A DNA stretch of 64,000 nt. It comes from Rossellomorea aquimaris. Lineage in GTDB: Bacteria > Bacillota > Bacilli > Bacillales > Bacillaceae_B. The DNA is taken from the NCBI RefSeq assembly GCF_020172085.1, contig NZ_JAIVAT010000003.1, positions 434,001-498,000 on the forward strand, given 5' to 3'. The position numbers were made by a program, and so were the translations under genes. A model generated the notes under the pieces. That model was not told where the DNA came from. It saw only the letters and a program-made list of their open reading frames with translations, and did no database searches. Positions 9,092 through 18,353 of the stretch are shown here, in pieces; position 1 is the stretch's first letter; each line of letters begins with the position of its first letter.

Positions 9092-10402
9092 TTGAATTAT
9101 GAATCTGCTGTCGATTGGATACACTCAAGGCTCAGACTTGGAATCAAGCCTGGTTTAATGCGGATGAATCTTCTTTTGGACGAACTGGGGAACCCCCATC
9201 GAAAACAAAAGACCGTCCATATCGGTGGAACGAACGGAAAAGGGTCCACCGTCACTTATCTGAGAAATGCGTTACAGGAAGCTGGATACACAGTAGGTAC
9301 GTTTACCTCTCCTTATTTTGAACGATTCAATGAACGAATCAGCATCAATGGGCATCCAGTCAGCGATGATGATTTGACACGGCTGGTAGAGAAGATCAAG
9401 CCCATTGCGGAAAATATGGAACAATCAGAATGGGGGGCACCATCTGAATTTGAAATCATTACGGCCATGAGCTTTTATTATTTTGCCGAAATGAACCCCG
9501 TTGATCTGGTCCTCTATGAGGTCGGGCTTGGGGGGAGGCTTGATTCCACGAATGTCATCACTCCCATGATCTCAGTGATCACAAGTATCGGAATGGATCA
9601 TATGCAGTTTCTTGGCAACAGGATAGAAGATATCGCCTATGAAAAAGCAGGGATTATCAAACAACATGTGCCTGTCATTTCGGGAGTAAATCAACCGGAA
9701 GCAAGTAAGGTGATAGAAGAAAAAGCCTTAGAAATGGGGAGTGAATTGTTTCAATTTGGTGAGGATTTTTCTGCAGAGCGGACTGCCCTTTTGGAGAAAG
9801 GGGAGATGTTCGAGTATAGGTCCCCTTTCCAACATGATACATATGAGCTTTCCATGATCGGAACGCATCAAATCAACAATGCGGCTATCGCCATAAAGAC
9901 TCTCGAGCTTCTCGAGAAAAGTAATGGATTGAAAGTAGGAACCGTAAACACTAAGGCTGGTTTGAAGAAGGCAGCCTGGCCGGGGAGAATGGAGGCTTTA
10001 TCAAGCACTCGTGATATTTACATCGATGGCGCCCACAATCCAGAAGGAGTGGCTGCCCTGGTCAAGACAATTAAGGAACGCTTCCTTCATAAGAGAGTGA
10101 CCGTGCTCTTCTCCGCGCTTCATGATAAAGAATTAAAACCAATGATTCATGATTTGGAAGAAGTAGTGGATTCCATTGGATTCACGACCTTTGACTTTCC
10201 CAGAGTAGCATCCGTCAAGGAACTTTATGAAGCGTCTTCTCACCCTTATAAAGCAGAAGTTGATGATTGGAAAGAGTATCTAATGAATAAAGTGCCGGTC
10301 ATGCTAGATGATGAAGTTCTGCTCATAACAGGATCGCTCTACTTTTTATCTGAAGTAAAACCATATTTACTTCCTTTATTGGAAAATTACAGAAAAAAGT
10401 AA
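9092..10402 (+). CDS. folC: Folylpolyglutamate synthase / dihydrofolate synthase
   Basis: FolC adds glutamates to folates and makes dihydrofolate from dihydropteroate; it is a cytosolic Mur-ligase-type ATPase. The P-loop is GGTNGKGSTVTYL near the N terminus, with VLYEVGLGGRLDSTNV next and the FolC signature DGAHNPEG later. I prefer the TTG at 9092 after GGGAGTGA (9076-9083), giving MNYESAVDWIHSRL; a TTG at 9089 or GTG at 9080 are alternatives. A GTG at 9047 would sit inside the preceding terminator stem and is unlikely. Length is about 436 residues, near the B. subtilis protein. In B. subtilis comC lies downstream; here a pilus locus does. Confidence 0.94.
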   Translation: MNYESAVDWIHSRLRLGIKPGLMRMNLLLDELGNPHRKQKTVHIGGTNGKGSTVTYLRNALQEAGYTVGTFTSPYFERFNERISINGHPVSDDDLTRLVEKIKPIAENMEQSEWGAPSEFEIITAMSFYYFAEMNPVDLVLYEVGLGGRLDSTNVITPMISVITSIGMDHMQFLGNRIEDIAYEKAGIIKQHVPVISGVNQPEASKVIEEKALEMGSELFQFGEDFSAERTALLEKGEMFEYRSPFQHDTYELSMIGTHQINNAAIAIKTLELLEKSNGLKVGTVNTKAGLKKAAWPGRMEALSSTRDIYIDGAHNPEGVAALVKTIKERFLHKRVTVLFSALHDKELKPMIHDLEEVVDSIGFTTFDFPRVASVKELYEASSHPYKAEVDDWKEYLMNKVPVMLDDEVLLITGSLYFLSEVKPYLLPLLENYRKK

Positions 10403-10511
10403 GTGACTTTATTTGGGTGCTTTGATAAAATATTCTTAAACTTGTGACTATTTAACTAGTATAGTATGATCGGACTATAATAAACGAATGAAAAACCTAT
10501 GGGGGATATAT

Positions 10512-12224
10512 ATGACCTTACCGTTAAAGAAAAAGCTTTCCTTGTTGCTGGCGTGGCTGGTCGTTGTACCTGCAGGCCTGTATTTTACATTTCAATACTA
10601 TCCCCCTGAAAATATTGCAGGAAATGAGCTGGAGTTTATCACATTAGTGGCATTCGCCACTTTTATCCCCCTCATGCCCATTGTGATCAACGGCGCGACC
10701 ATTTTCTTCATCCAATGGGTGACCCTCGTCGGTTTCATCAAATATGGTCTGTTTATTGAGATCGTCCTCATGCAGTTTTCGATTATTCCATTACTGATCA
10801 GGCTAAGGGTGACGAAAAATGACTGGCACAGAATACCTTTAAATTCACTGATGTTCTTTTTGGTTTCACTCACCAGCGGTTTAATCTACTTTATGCTCGG
10901 CGGGGAAATCGCTCAAAGGGAACTGAGTCTACTGATCTTCCCGATCCTTTGCTATCAGGTCGTATCCATCATGATCAATCAGATCCTGCTCCTACTCTAT
11001 CATCATTATGTGGCTAACAATGATGTACGGTTTTACAGTAAGGATTTTGTGTGGGATTTTACAGCGAATATGATCATGTTCCCTCTATCTCTATCACTCT
11101 ATTATCTAACATTCGACCTTGGAGCCATCGCGTCCTTACTGATTGGGGTCCCATTCGTCAGTCTCTCCATCATCTTGAAGATGTATAATTCTTCGGAAAA
11201 AATCAATGAATACCTTCAAAAAGCAGGAGAGATCGGTCACCAGCTAACAGAGAGCCTGAAGGTCAAAGAAGTACTCGATATTTTTATCGAGAAAATCATC
11301 GAGACCCTGCCTGTCGAATATGCGTACATCCTTGATTGCCATGAGGAAGAATTAGTGCTTCTTCGTCGTGTCGAAAATGGAGAAATGAAATCGAATAATC
11401 TTCTCCCTCTCAAGAAAAACCAGGGAATCAGCGGTGTGGTTTGGGAAACGGGTAAATCCGTCCTGTACACTTCCCGATCTGAATGGACCGATATCGCAGA
11501 AGGCTATATGCCGGAGGGTGTGGAAAGCGTGCTATGCGTACCCATCGTCCGAAGCCAGAAGGTGAGGGGGATTCTCCTTCTCGCTTCCTCCAAAAAGAAA
11601 GCCTATGAGAAATTCCAATTGATGATTGTCGATATCTTATGCTCCTATTTCGGGATTGCGATTGCCAATGCAAGGCATCATGAACGGACGAAGAAAAACA
11701 GTGAACGCTGTGCCCTGACAGGTCTCTACAATTATCGTTACTTCGAAGACCTCCTTTCCATGGAATACAACAATCTTGAGGCAGGAAAAAGAAGGAATCT
11801 GTCACTCATCATGCTTGATTTGGACCACTTCAAAGTTATTAATGATAACTACGGTCATCAGAGCGGCAATGAAATATTGATCGAGCTCGCCGACCGCTTG
11901 CGTACATTGATCGATTTCAAAGGTACGGTTGCGAGATACGGAGGGGAAGAGTTTGTGATTCTCCTTCCCAACACCGAACGGGAAGAGGCGCTTCGTATTG
12001 CAGAGTATGTCAGGAGCACGATAGCGAATCAACCTTTCACCCTGCATGACAGCCTGGACGAGTCCAATAAGAAGATGATGGTTCGCATCACGGCGAGCAT
12101 CGGCGTATCCACTGCACCAGAAGATGCAGACGATACACTAGCGCTGATCCGCCATGCCGACCGGGCGCTTTATACAGGGGCGAAGCAGGCTGGAAGGAAT
12201 CGGGTGGCTCAGTATGTGAAGTGA
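10512..12224 (+). CDS. Membrane-bound GAF-GGDEF diguanylate cyclase
   Basis: The protein should make cyclic di-GMP from two GTP. The first about 190 residues contain six or so hydrophobic segments, a membrane sensor region that I cannot assign to a named family. A GAF domain spans about residues 230-390 (VEYAYILDCHEE to YFGIAIANARHHE). The GGDEF domain covers about 400-570: DLTGL-like CALTGLYNYRYF, MLDLDHFKVINDNYGH, and the active-site loop ARYGGEEFVILLP. GGEEF is intact. The RxxD product-inhibition site is missing, its place being DFKG. GGGGGA before ATG 10512 supports this start over ATG 10488. It stands alone before the pilus locus, closed by a terminator. Confidence 0.93.
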   Translation: MTLPLKKKLSLLLAWLVVVPAGLYFTFQYYPPENIAGNELEFITLVAFATFIPLMPIVINGATIFFIQWVTLVGFIKYGLFIEIVLMQFSIIPLLIRLRVTKNDWHRIPLNSLMFFLVSLTSGLIYFMLGGEIAQRELSLLIFPILCYQVVSIMINQILLLLYHHYVANNDVRFYSKDFVWDFTANMIMFPLSLSLYYLTFDLGAIASLLIGVPFVSLSIILKMYNSSEKINEYLQKAGEIGHQLTESLKVKEVLDIFIEKIIETLPVEYAYILDCHEEELVLLRRVENGEMKSNNLLPLKKNQGISGVVWETGKSVLYTSRSEWTDIAEGYMPEGVESVLCVPIVRSQKVRGILLLASSKKKAYEKFQLMIVDILCSYFGIAIANARHHERTKKNSERCALTGLYNYRYFEDLLSMEYNNLEAGKRRNLSLIMLDLDHFKVINDNYGHQSGNEILIELADRLRTLIDFKGTVARYGGEEFVILLPNTEREEALRIAEYVRSTIANQPFTLHDSLDESNKKMMVRITASIGVSTAPEDADDTLALIRHADRALYTGAKQAGRNRVAQYVK

Positions 12225-12226
12225 GG

Positions 12227-12263
12227 AAAAGGATGTCTGATATATGTTGGACATCCTTTCTTT
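12227..12263 (+). terminator. Terminator of the diguanylate cyclase gene
   Basis: AAAGGATGTC (12228-12237) pairs with GACATCCTTT (12250-12259), followed by CTTT. Confidence 0.75.
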
Positions 12264-12314
12264 GTAAAAAATATATGAAATGAGTATTAAGTCCTATTAA
12301 AATAAATAGATGAT

Positions 12315-12323
12315 TGATATAAT
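12315..12323 (+). promoter_or_regulatory. Extended -10 promoter of the VWA protein gene
   Basis: TGATATAAT is a perfect TGn-TATAAT extended -10 element, 23 bp before the ATG at 12346. The -35 region (TATTAA at 12295) is weak. Confidence 0.5.
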
Positions 12324-12345
12324 GAAAGTATTATAGGATACCAAA

Positions 12346-15243
12346 ATGAGGGATATTATGAGAAATCATCCAAAAATTCCGTTGCTAATCATATTACTGC
12401 TTGCGTTTCTATTCCATTCAACCAATGCCTCTGCGATTGGTAATGAAAATTTACGTGTGAACTTTAATGCAACTCCTTCACAAGAAGTGATTGTCAAACC
12501 TATTGATGGGAATGCTAAGGCGTCTTTAGACTTTAATATCATTCCTGCAGGTGAGATGAAAGAGGCAACACGACCTCCTATTGATGTCGTTTTTGTTTTT
12601 GATAAATCAGGTTCGATGAACAGTACGAATAATAAGTTGCAAAACGCAAAAGATGGACTCACAAATGCCGTTCAGTTCTTTGAAAAAAACAAGCAACAAA
12701 ATGATCGCTTTTCTCTCATTACCTTCTCTTCTGAAGTGGAAACGATTCTTCCATTAAGCAATAACCTCGATGCCATCAAAACTTCTATGTTATATACCAC
12801 CGCAAATGGAGGAACAAATTACACAGATCCTTTACGTGCTGCGAAATACATGCTGAAAGATTCTCCTAATGAAAAATATATTGTGTTTTTGACTGATGGA
12901 CAGCCGATGATTGCGTCTTCTGTTGAAAAGGTGAAAAAAGAAGTCTGTACGAAATATTGGCTGGATTTTTTTTGTACCGAAACAGGAGTGGTTGAAAGCG
13001 ATCAACAAATAATCTATGATTATCAAAATCGATACAGTAACAATAATTGGCTACATAAAATTTACTCACCGGAAAATAGTAAGTTGAAGTCATTATACAT
13101 ACCTTCTGCTTTTTCAATGGATGGTACTTCTTTTAGTTCGGGTTGGTACAATCCAGGTGTTCTGGAAACAAACAGTCAGAAAATGCAGGCTTTGATCAAA
13201 CAAAAAGGCCTTGAGGTCTCCAAAGAGTTATACAACTCAAAAATCACCATGCATACACTCGGATACGGGGAGGGAGACCTTGACGATCGGTATCTTCAAA
13301 TGCTTGCTGGGCAAACTTCCGGCAGCTTCATTAAAGCTAGCGAAGGCAGTGTCTCTGATGCGTTTGAAAAGTTAGCGAATAAATTAAACTCAGTCAAATT
13401 GGATGGCGAAATAGTTGTTCCATTGCCGGCAAATGTAACCGTTGACCGTAATCAGTATAAAGTAGTCAATAATTCCGTATATTTACCGTTTTCCACTGTG
13501 TATGAAGCTGGCCAAGGAGCTCCGTCGCCTATTACACTATCATTACCGGTGGAATTTGCTGCAAAGGGTTCTTACACATTTAATAATTTAAAAATACAAT
13601 ATAAAACAGCAGAAGAAAATGAATGGAGGTATACTGATAAAAAATCCGTAACCATTCAGGTGAAAGATGATGCACCTGCTTCCGTGACAGGAAAGTTGGA
13701 ATTGAATAAAATCAATCAGGATTTGTTCAATTTAATTATTGAGCAAGGAAAAGATACAAACTCCTTTACAGGTAAGTATCAGCTGGAATTTGGCGGTCTG
13801 GTGAACCCAAATGCCAAGGGGAATTTGAGCGATATCACCATCTACCAGCCGTTACCTGAGGGTGTAGATGTGGTGGAAGGCACTGGCATATCAGTTGAAA
13901 ATGTGGAAGGTCAACGAAACGCAATCATAAAACTGACTCAAAGGGTGAACTTTGAGAATGGAACTTTTTCTCAGCCTACACTTTCGGTCAACATGAAGAT
14001 GAAGGCCGCTTGGGCCATTCATAATGCAAAGATGCCTCAACCGAAAGTATCTTACATTGATTCCAGATACGGGACAAAAGTAGTCGGTAATTTGAATCCT
14101 GACCAAAGTGAAATCAGTGCAAAAGTACGTACTCGACAGTATCAAAATTTAAAGGAATATGCCTATGACGGTTTCTCAAATGGAACGATAAAAAAGGTAA
14201 GAATTTTAGGATTGGTGGAGACTCCTGTCTCAGTTCTGGAACCAGGAGTGAATAATAACTTCCCGAATAAAGCCGTGAAGGATCTAGTGGCGAATACGAC
14301 TCAATTAATGATCACGTATAAAGATGGATCAAGTTCTGCCCTATCATTTATTCCTGCATTGACGGTGAGAGACGCTGTTACTAATAATATTCTGGTAGAT
14401 GGTGCTTCTATCCCGAATGAGGCAGAATTCAGCGTATCAACCGGGGTTCCTGGTAATGATGTGACCTATCAATACCGAGTGCTGAATGAGGATGATCCGT
14501 TAGAGGGTTGGACAGGGATTACTCTACAAGAGTTGAAGACCATTGAAATGTTCGGGAAGAATGTAATCCAGGTGAAAGCGAACGGTGGTTTTGCAATCGA
14601 TGACTACATTGTCGAGAAGACCGTTTGGATTGAAGGGGACGATTTAATACGTGTGCCTTCCATAATCGAACTGTATGTAGGGGAAACAAAGTCATTCGAA
14701 ATTGATCTGTTTCCTTTTGGAAAACCAAATAATAATTATAGTGTCAACGTGACCCCAGGTGACGATAATCTGATTAACTCGGTTTATACGCAAGTCATCT
14801 CTACTAAGGAAAATAAAATGACCGGTCTATCCCCTGGAGTGGATATTGTTGTAGTAGAAACTAAAAACGGTAAGTACAAAAAATATATCCAAGTCATCGT
14901 TAAATCCAGGATTGTCAAACTAGAAAGTATGGACTTTAATCAATCAAAATACACCCTGCTTCTTGAGGGAGACCATTTTGACATCCTTTCGAATTTACTA
15001 TTCAATCCGGATAATGCAACAAACAAGAATATCAAAACTGTGACGGATACGGGTAATGGTGTCGTGGATATTATAAAGGAAAACGGAAAATGGAAAGTGG
15101 TTCCGGAGAATAGTGGAGTGACAACCATTACGGTTATATCAGACGAAAATCCGGATATTAAAGCCAGGGCTATTTTCGAAGTTGTATCAGAAGAAGAGGA
15201 AGATCCTGATACAGAAGACGGCAGTATTGATGGCAGATGGTAA
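12346..15243 (+). CDS. Secreted VWA-domain protein, candidate pilus-tip adhesin
   Basis: The 965-residue product has a signal peptide (about residues 6-30, basic then LLIILLLAFLF, ending NASA). A von Willebrand factor A domain follows (about 78-360) with an intact MIDAS: DKSGS (86-90), Thr160 in GGTNYTD, and Asp184 in FLTDGQP. An insertion near 200-260 carries two cysteines. After it come Ig- or DUF11-like beta regions (about 440-620), a region with DDPLEGW-like repeats, and an acidic tail ending DGRW. No LPXTG motif, anchor helix or lipobox is seen. It ends convergent with pilin-like genes, so I infer a PilY1-like role at the pilus tip; a free secreted adhesin is the alternative. A second ATG at 12358 is possible. 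Confidence 0.85.
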   Translation: MRDIMRNHPKIPLLIILLLAFLFHSTNASAIGNENLRVNFNATPSQEVIVKPIDGNAKASLDFNIIPAGEMKEATRPPIDVVFVFDKSGSMNSTNNKLQNAKDGLTNAVQFFEKNKQQNDRFSLITFSSEVETILPLSNNLDAIKTSMLYTTANGGTNYTDPLRAAKYMLKDSPNEKYIVFLTDGQPMIASSVEKVKKEVCTKYWLDFFCTETGVVESDQQIIYDYQNRYSNNNWLHKIYSPENSKLKSLYIPSAFSMDGTSFSSGWYNPGVLETNSQKMQALIKQKGLEVSKELYNSKITMHTLGYGEGDLDDRYLQMLAGQTSGSFIKASEGSVSDAFEKLANKLNSVKLDGEIVVPLPANVTVDRNQYKVVNNSVYLPFSTVYEAGQGAPSPITLSLPVEFAAKGSYTFNNLKIQYKTAEENEWRYTDKKSVTIQVKDDAPASVTGKLELNKINQDLFNLIIEQGKDTNSFTGKYQLEFGGLVNPNAKGNLSDITIYQPLPEGVDVVEGTGISVENVEGQRNAIIKLTQRVNFENGTFSQPTLSVNMKMKAAWAIHNAKMPQPKVSYIDSRYGTKVVGNLNPDQSEISAKVRTRQYQNLKEYAYDGFSNGTIKKVRILGLVETPVSVLEPGVNNNFPNKAVKDLVANTTQLMITYKDGSSSALSFIPALTVRDAVTNNILVDGASIPNEAEFSVSTGVPGNDVTYQYRVLNEDDPLEGWTGITLQELKTIEMFGKNVIQVKANGGFAIDDYIVEKTVWIEGDDLIRVPSIIELYVGETKSFEIDLFPFGKPNNNYSVNVTPGDDNLINSVYTQVISTKENKMTGLSPGVDIVVVETKNGKYKKYIQVIVKSRIVKLESMDFNQSKYTLLLEGDHFDILSNLLFNPDNATNKNIKTVTDTGNGVVDIIKENGKWKVVPENSGVTTITVISDENPDIKARAIFEVVSEEEEDPDTEDGSIDGRW

Positions 15244-15245
15244 CG

Positions 15246-15285
15246 AAAAAGCGGGTCTATGAGAAATCATAGACCCGCTTTTTTT
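15246..15285. terminator. Bidirectional terminator between the VWA gene and the minor pilin operon
   Basis: AAAAAGCGGGTCTATGA and TCATAGACCCGCTTTTTTT form a perfect stem with a GAAA loop. A and T runs on either side let it serve both convergent transcripts. Confidence 0.95.
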
Positions 15286-17164
15286 ACTGTACGATTATTT
15301 CGTCACTTATGAGGGAGAGGGATTCCACCTTTGGCAGAGCCTCCAGCTTTGAGAGAAGTACATCCCGATTATAATGTACGATAAAGCGTGATAGCTTCTG
15401 TTCCTGGTTAGAGAATAGATCACTTTCAATCCGGTCCATGTCATCTACTTTGCCCCGAACGGCATTTACTGTCAGGTTCCCCTTTGAAAAGACGCCGCCG
15501 TTCACATAAAAAAGAGATCCGACACCATATAAAGTAGCATCACTGTCTGTATATAGAAATGCCTGTAATGGTTTAATAGTCTCAGAAGTATCAGGTAATA
15601 GGTCGTTCTCCTTCTTTTCTTTTTCCTTCGAATAATAGTGAAATTCATTCATTCTCGTGACCAACAGTTCTCCTTTAGAAAGTAAAATCAGCTGTCCGGT
15701 CGGACTGGTTTCAGATGCATCTTTTATTCCAGTGATGTTCAAGTTCGATATGCTCGTCTTTCCTTTGGCATAAATGACAGAATTGAATTTCACTTCATCA
15801 TTCTCACCATCAGGGTCATTGGAGTCACCTTGTATCGTTAAATTCTTACCAGAGAAGATGTTCCCTTCGATGCTTGAAGTTGAGTTCTGTGATTGGAATG
15901 AAATATTGTCGAAACTGACGATGTTTTCTTTCAGTACTACAGGTGCATTTGCTTCGATCGACACTTTGCCGGCTGCCACGATATTTCCGATGGACATATC
16001 CCCTGTGACATTCGAGATTGTTACATTTCCAGTAGAGATGATGTTTCCAATATTCATTGTTGAGTCTGCAAGAATGTTAACGTCCCCTTTGACGATAAGA
16101 TCGACTCCGCTGTGAATAAGCCTCTTTACTGTGATACTTTTATCCGCTTTTACTACCCCTTGTACATTTTCGTTCAATATACCCTTCACCAAGGGGAAGA
16201 ATAGAGAGCCGTCTGTTAGAAGGTTATTGGTGATGGTGTTCCTTAAATTTGTCTGAGTCAAGTTGTTGTTAAGTGAAAGGTCAAGAGAGCTTAACACTTT
16301 GCCAACCTCTTCTCCGTATGTCTGATCGAAAGAGATGTCTGTAAATTGACTGTCCTGCTTTATATCGGGTGCTGAGATGCTCGGGTAAAACTGATGGGTG
16401 TCCACCAGGGATTTCATATGTGTATAATTTGTTTTTTCATAACTCGTGTAAATATCACCAATAATAGAAGGGAAAGGTGCGCTCACTTTTTTATCTGTTT
16501 GATTGGATAGCTGGTAGTTTGCATCCTCACTGATGTCAAGGGAATGAGCATATACGTTTCCGACGAGATGCGGTGAGCCATTCAACTCAAGCAGTTCCCG
16601 AGATCCCAGTGTGTATTTCAGAAAACTTGGAATAGGAGAAAGAATGATTCTCTTTCGAACGATCTTTTCGACTTTTCCTTGCTCGGATTCAGGATTTTTG
16701 GTGTGTACGATAATCTCATAGACTCTTGTAAGGTTTGTGTCTAAAAAATCTAATCCGAAAGTGTGATACTGAAGGGTATTCGCCCTCCCGCAATGATCGC
16801 CCAATAAATTCGAAGCTCTATTACTACTCACATCAACGACTGTAATGCATTTGATCGTATTAGAGGATTGATAGGTTGGGATGATGTCAGATTGTATGAA
16901 ATCAGCGACTTTTGAATTTATAGTGCCTGTAGTCAGTTGGTTGATGTCCAACTTTTTCGATGGCTGAAGCTCGGAGACAAGCTTCGCAGAAATTTCTTCA
17001 ACCGCTTTTAAGCCCTCGTATGTAATATCGATATCCGTTTCCCTTACTTCTGTTCGTTTTGCCCCGCCGATAGTAGAGCTGATAATCGCCATTCCGATGG
17101 TAACCATGACCAGGGTGGTGATTAATACGGTGAGCAGGGCATTTCCTCTTTGATTCGTTAACAT
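15284..17164 (-). CDS. Large PilX/GspK-like pilin with beta-solenoid body
   Basis: The N terminus, MLTNQRGNALLTVLITT, has a short basic leader with a Gly before a hydrophobic helix (about residues 8-32), as in prepilins, but the usual Glu at position 5 of the mature protein is absent, as in GspK/PilX tip pilins. The body is very large (626 residues). From about 330 to 470 it has a regular run of short hydrophobic strands with repeated 'GNI..G.VTI' turns, suggesting a right-handed beta-solenoid like bactofilin or PilX_N-type proteins of monoderms. It is the last gene of a three-gene minus-strand operon, 15 bp after the PilW-like gene. Function is inferred as a minor pilin. Confidence 0.75.
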   Translation of the reverse strand: MLTNQRGNALLTVLITTLVMVTIGMAIISSTIGGAKRTEVRETDIDITYEGLKAVEEISAKLVSELQPSKKLDINQLTTGTINSKVADFIQSDIIPTYQSSNTIKCITVVDVSSNRASNLLGDHCGRANTLQYHTFGLDFLDTNLTRVYEIIVHTKNPESEQGKVEKIVRKRIILSPIPSFLKYTLGSRELLELNGSPHLVGNVYAHSLDISEDANYQLSNQTDKKVSAPFPSIIGDIYTSYEKTNYTHMKSLVDTHQFYPSISAPDIKQDSQFTDISFDQTYGEEVGKVLSSLDLSLNNNLTQTNLRNTITNNLLTDGSLFFPLVKGILNENVQGVVKADKSITVKRLIHSGVDLIVKGDVNILADSTMNIGNIISTGNVTISNVTGDMSIGNIVAAGKVSIEANAPVVLKENIVSFDNISFQSQNSTSSIEGNIFSGKNLTIQGDSNDPDGENDEVKFNSVIYAKGKTSISNLNITGIKDASETSPTGQLILLSKGELLVTRMNEFHYYSKEKEKKENDLLPDTSETIKPLQAFLYTDSDATLYGVGSLFYVNGGVFSKGNLTVNAVRGKVDDMDRIESDLFSNQEQKLSRFIVHYNRDVLLSKLEALPKVESLSLISDEIIVQ

Positions 17165-17179
17165 GCATTTCCCTCCCTT

Positions 17180-17767
17180 CTAAAACCCGAAGCTGCTTTC
17201 TAATTGAAGTGTTTTATGAAAACTAGTATGGCTCACGTTGTACGTTAATTGAATGACCGCATTTTCACACGGATTGGATGTGCAGCTAGTGGAGATTTTT
17301 GAACCGGAAAAATCCGATGGAGTGGCGAGTATTTCACCGTTGAAGCTCCATTGCTCTTTCCCGTCAACTTGAACAAGCTCAAGTGTCTGTTGATCATTTA
17401 TCACCTCTTCCTCCTCTACATCATAAAAAGATTTATCGGAGTAGGGTGTCACATTCTTTTCACTGTCATTAACGAATGTAATGCAACTGGCCCTTTGAGG
17501 TGAACATTCTGCAATTCTGTCAAAAGGATATGAATATAGATTCTTCATTACCATGGCAGATACATAATCAGCATCCTCCCGTAATTGGGCGTCAATTGAA
17601 ACCTTTTCATAGACTTTATAGCCAGAAATAAGTGCTCCGTATGTAACGGGTAGAAGAATGGCCGATATAGTAAGTGTAACTAATAATTCGATCAGTGTGA
17701 CTCCCTTGTTATCGGATATCTTCGCTTTTAAGTTTTCCATCCACTGTCGTACTGTATTCACGGTCAT
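17180..17767 (-). CDS. PilW/GspJ-like minor prepilin
   Basis: The 195-residue protein has a type III prepilin signal: a basic leader ending DNKG, then VTLIELLVTLTISAILLP, with Glu5 present. The prepilin peptidase would cut after the Gly. The soluble part has four cysteines in two pairs (ECSPQRASC, CTSNPC), likely disulfides outside the membrane. GAGGTGG precedes the ATG at 17767. It overlaps the upstream PilV-like gene by 59 bp, so the two are translated from one message. Size and the position in the three-pilin operon suggest a PilW/GspJ equivalent; exact subtype is inference. Confidence 0.82.
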   Translation of the reverse strand: MTVNTVRQWMENLKAKISDNKGVTLIELLVTLTISAILLPVTYGALISGYKVYEKVSIDAQLREDADYVSAMVMKNLYSYPFDRIAECSPQRASCITFVNDSEKNVTPYSDKSFYDVEEEEVINDQQTLELVQVDGKEQWSFNGEILATPSDFSGSKISTSCTSNPCENAVIQLTYNVSHTSFHKTLQLESSFGF

Positions 17768-18239
17768 CTATCGTCCACCTCACTTTGATAATGATGGGAA
17801 TGTAGGAGTCCATCTCCTCAGGGGATGATACTTCCTCTGAAAAAATGCTGGCTTCATATTCCAATCCATTGATTGTAATGTTCTTTTTGTTAGGGCATGC
17901 ATTATTTATTTCTGATTCAGAAGTAGAGTTAGAGAATGTATGATATTTATCTTCACATATGTATAATGCAAGGAAATCCTCATCTGAAGATTTCTGTCCG
18001 GTGTTTACTTCGTAAAAATAATTTCTCATCTCGAGGAAATCCTGTTTTTCCATGAACATGAGGACATTTCTGGCTACATTGACTCCCACGGTCTTCTTTT
18101 GATTATTGTTTGTATATGTACTAGATTGCAGAAAAAAATTCATGAAGCTTAGAAGAACAATTCCAAGAATCGTAATGGAAACCAATAGTTCAATCAGTGT
18201 CAAGCCTCTATTATTTTTTACTATTTTTATACGTTTCAC
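17709..18239 (-). CDS. PilV/GspI-like minor prepilin
   Basis: This short prepilin has the cleavage and methylation motif NNRG-LTLIELLVSITILG, with Glu5 present, followed by a helix and a small globular part with two cysteines (CEDKYH, CPNKK). It is first in the minus-strand minor-pilin operon. The start is uncertain: GTG 18239 has AGGTG close by, and TTG 18257 is the outer alternative. A TATAAT-like -10 for this strand lies at 18271-18276. By size and order (PilV, PilW, PilX) it resembles the minor pilins that prime type IV pilus assembly. Confidence 0.82.
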   Translation of the reverse strand: MKRIKIVKNNRGLTLIELLVSITILGIVLLSFMNFFLQSSTYTNNNQKKTVGVNVARNVLMFMEKQDFLEMRNYFYEVNTGQKSSDEDFLALYICEDKYHTFSNSTSESEINNACPNKKNITINGLEYEASIFSEEVSSPEEMDSYIPIIIKVRWTIDDREYSTTVDGKLKSEDIR

Positions 18240-18353
18240 TTCAACACCTGCTTTCAAAATACCTGACTTTATTATACAATATTTAATAGTCGAAACTTGT
18301 TAAAAAAAGTCTAATTTGTAAGAAATTTATCACAGGAAGGAGTTAGGTTTAGG

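Noticed and set aside
15774-16115. 113-codon plus-strand frame inside the PilX-like gene
   Set aside because: It is antisense to a well-supported reading frame, with no ribosome-binding site or recognisable domain.
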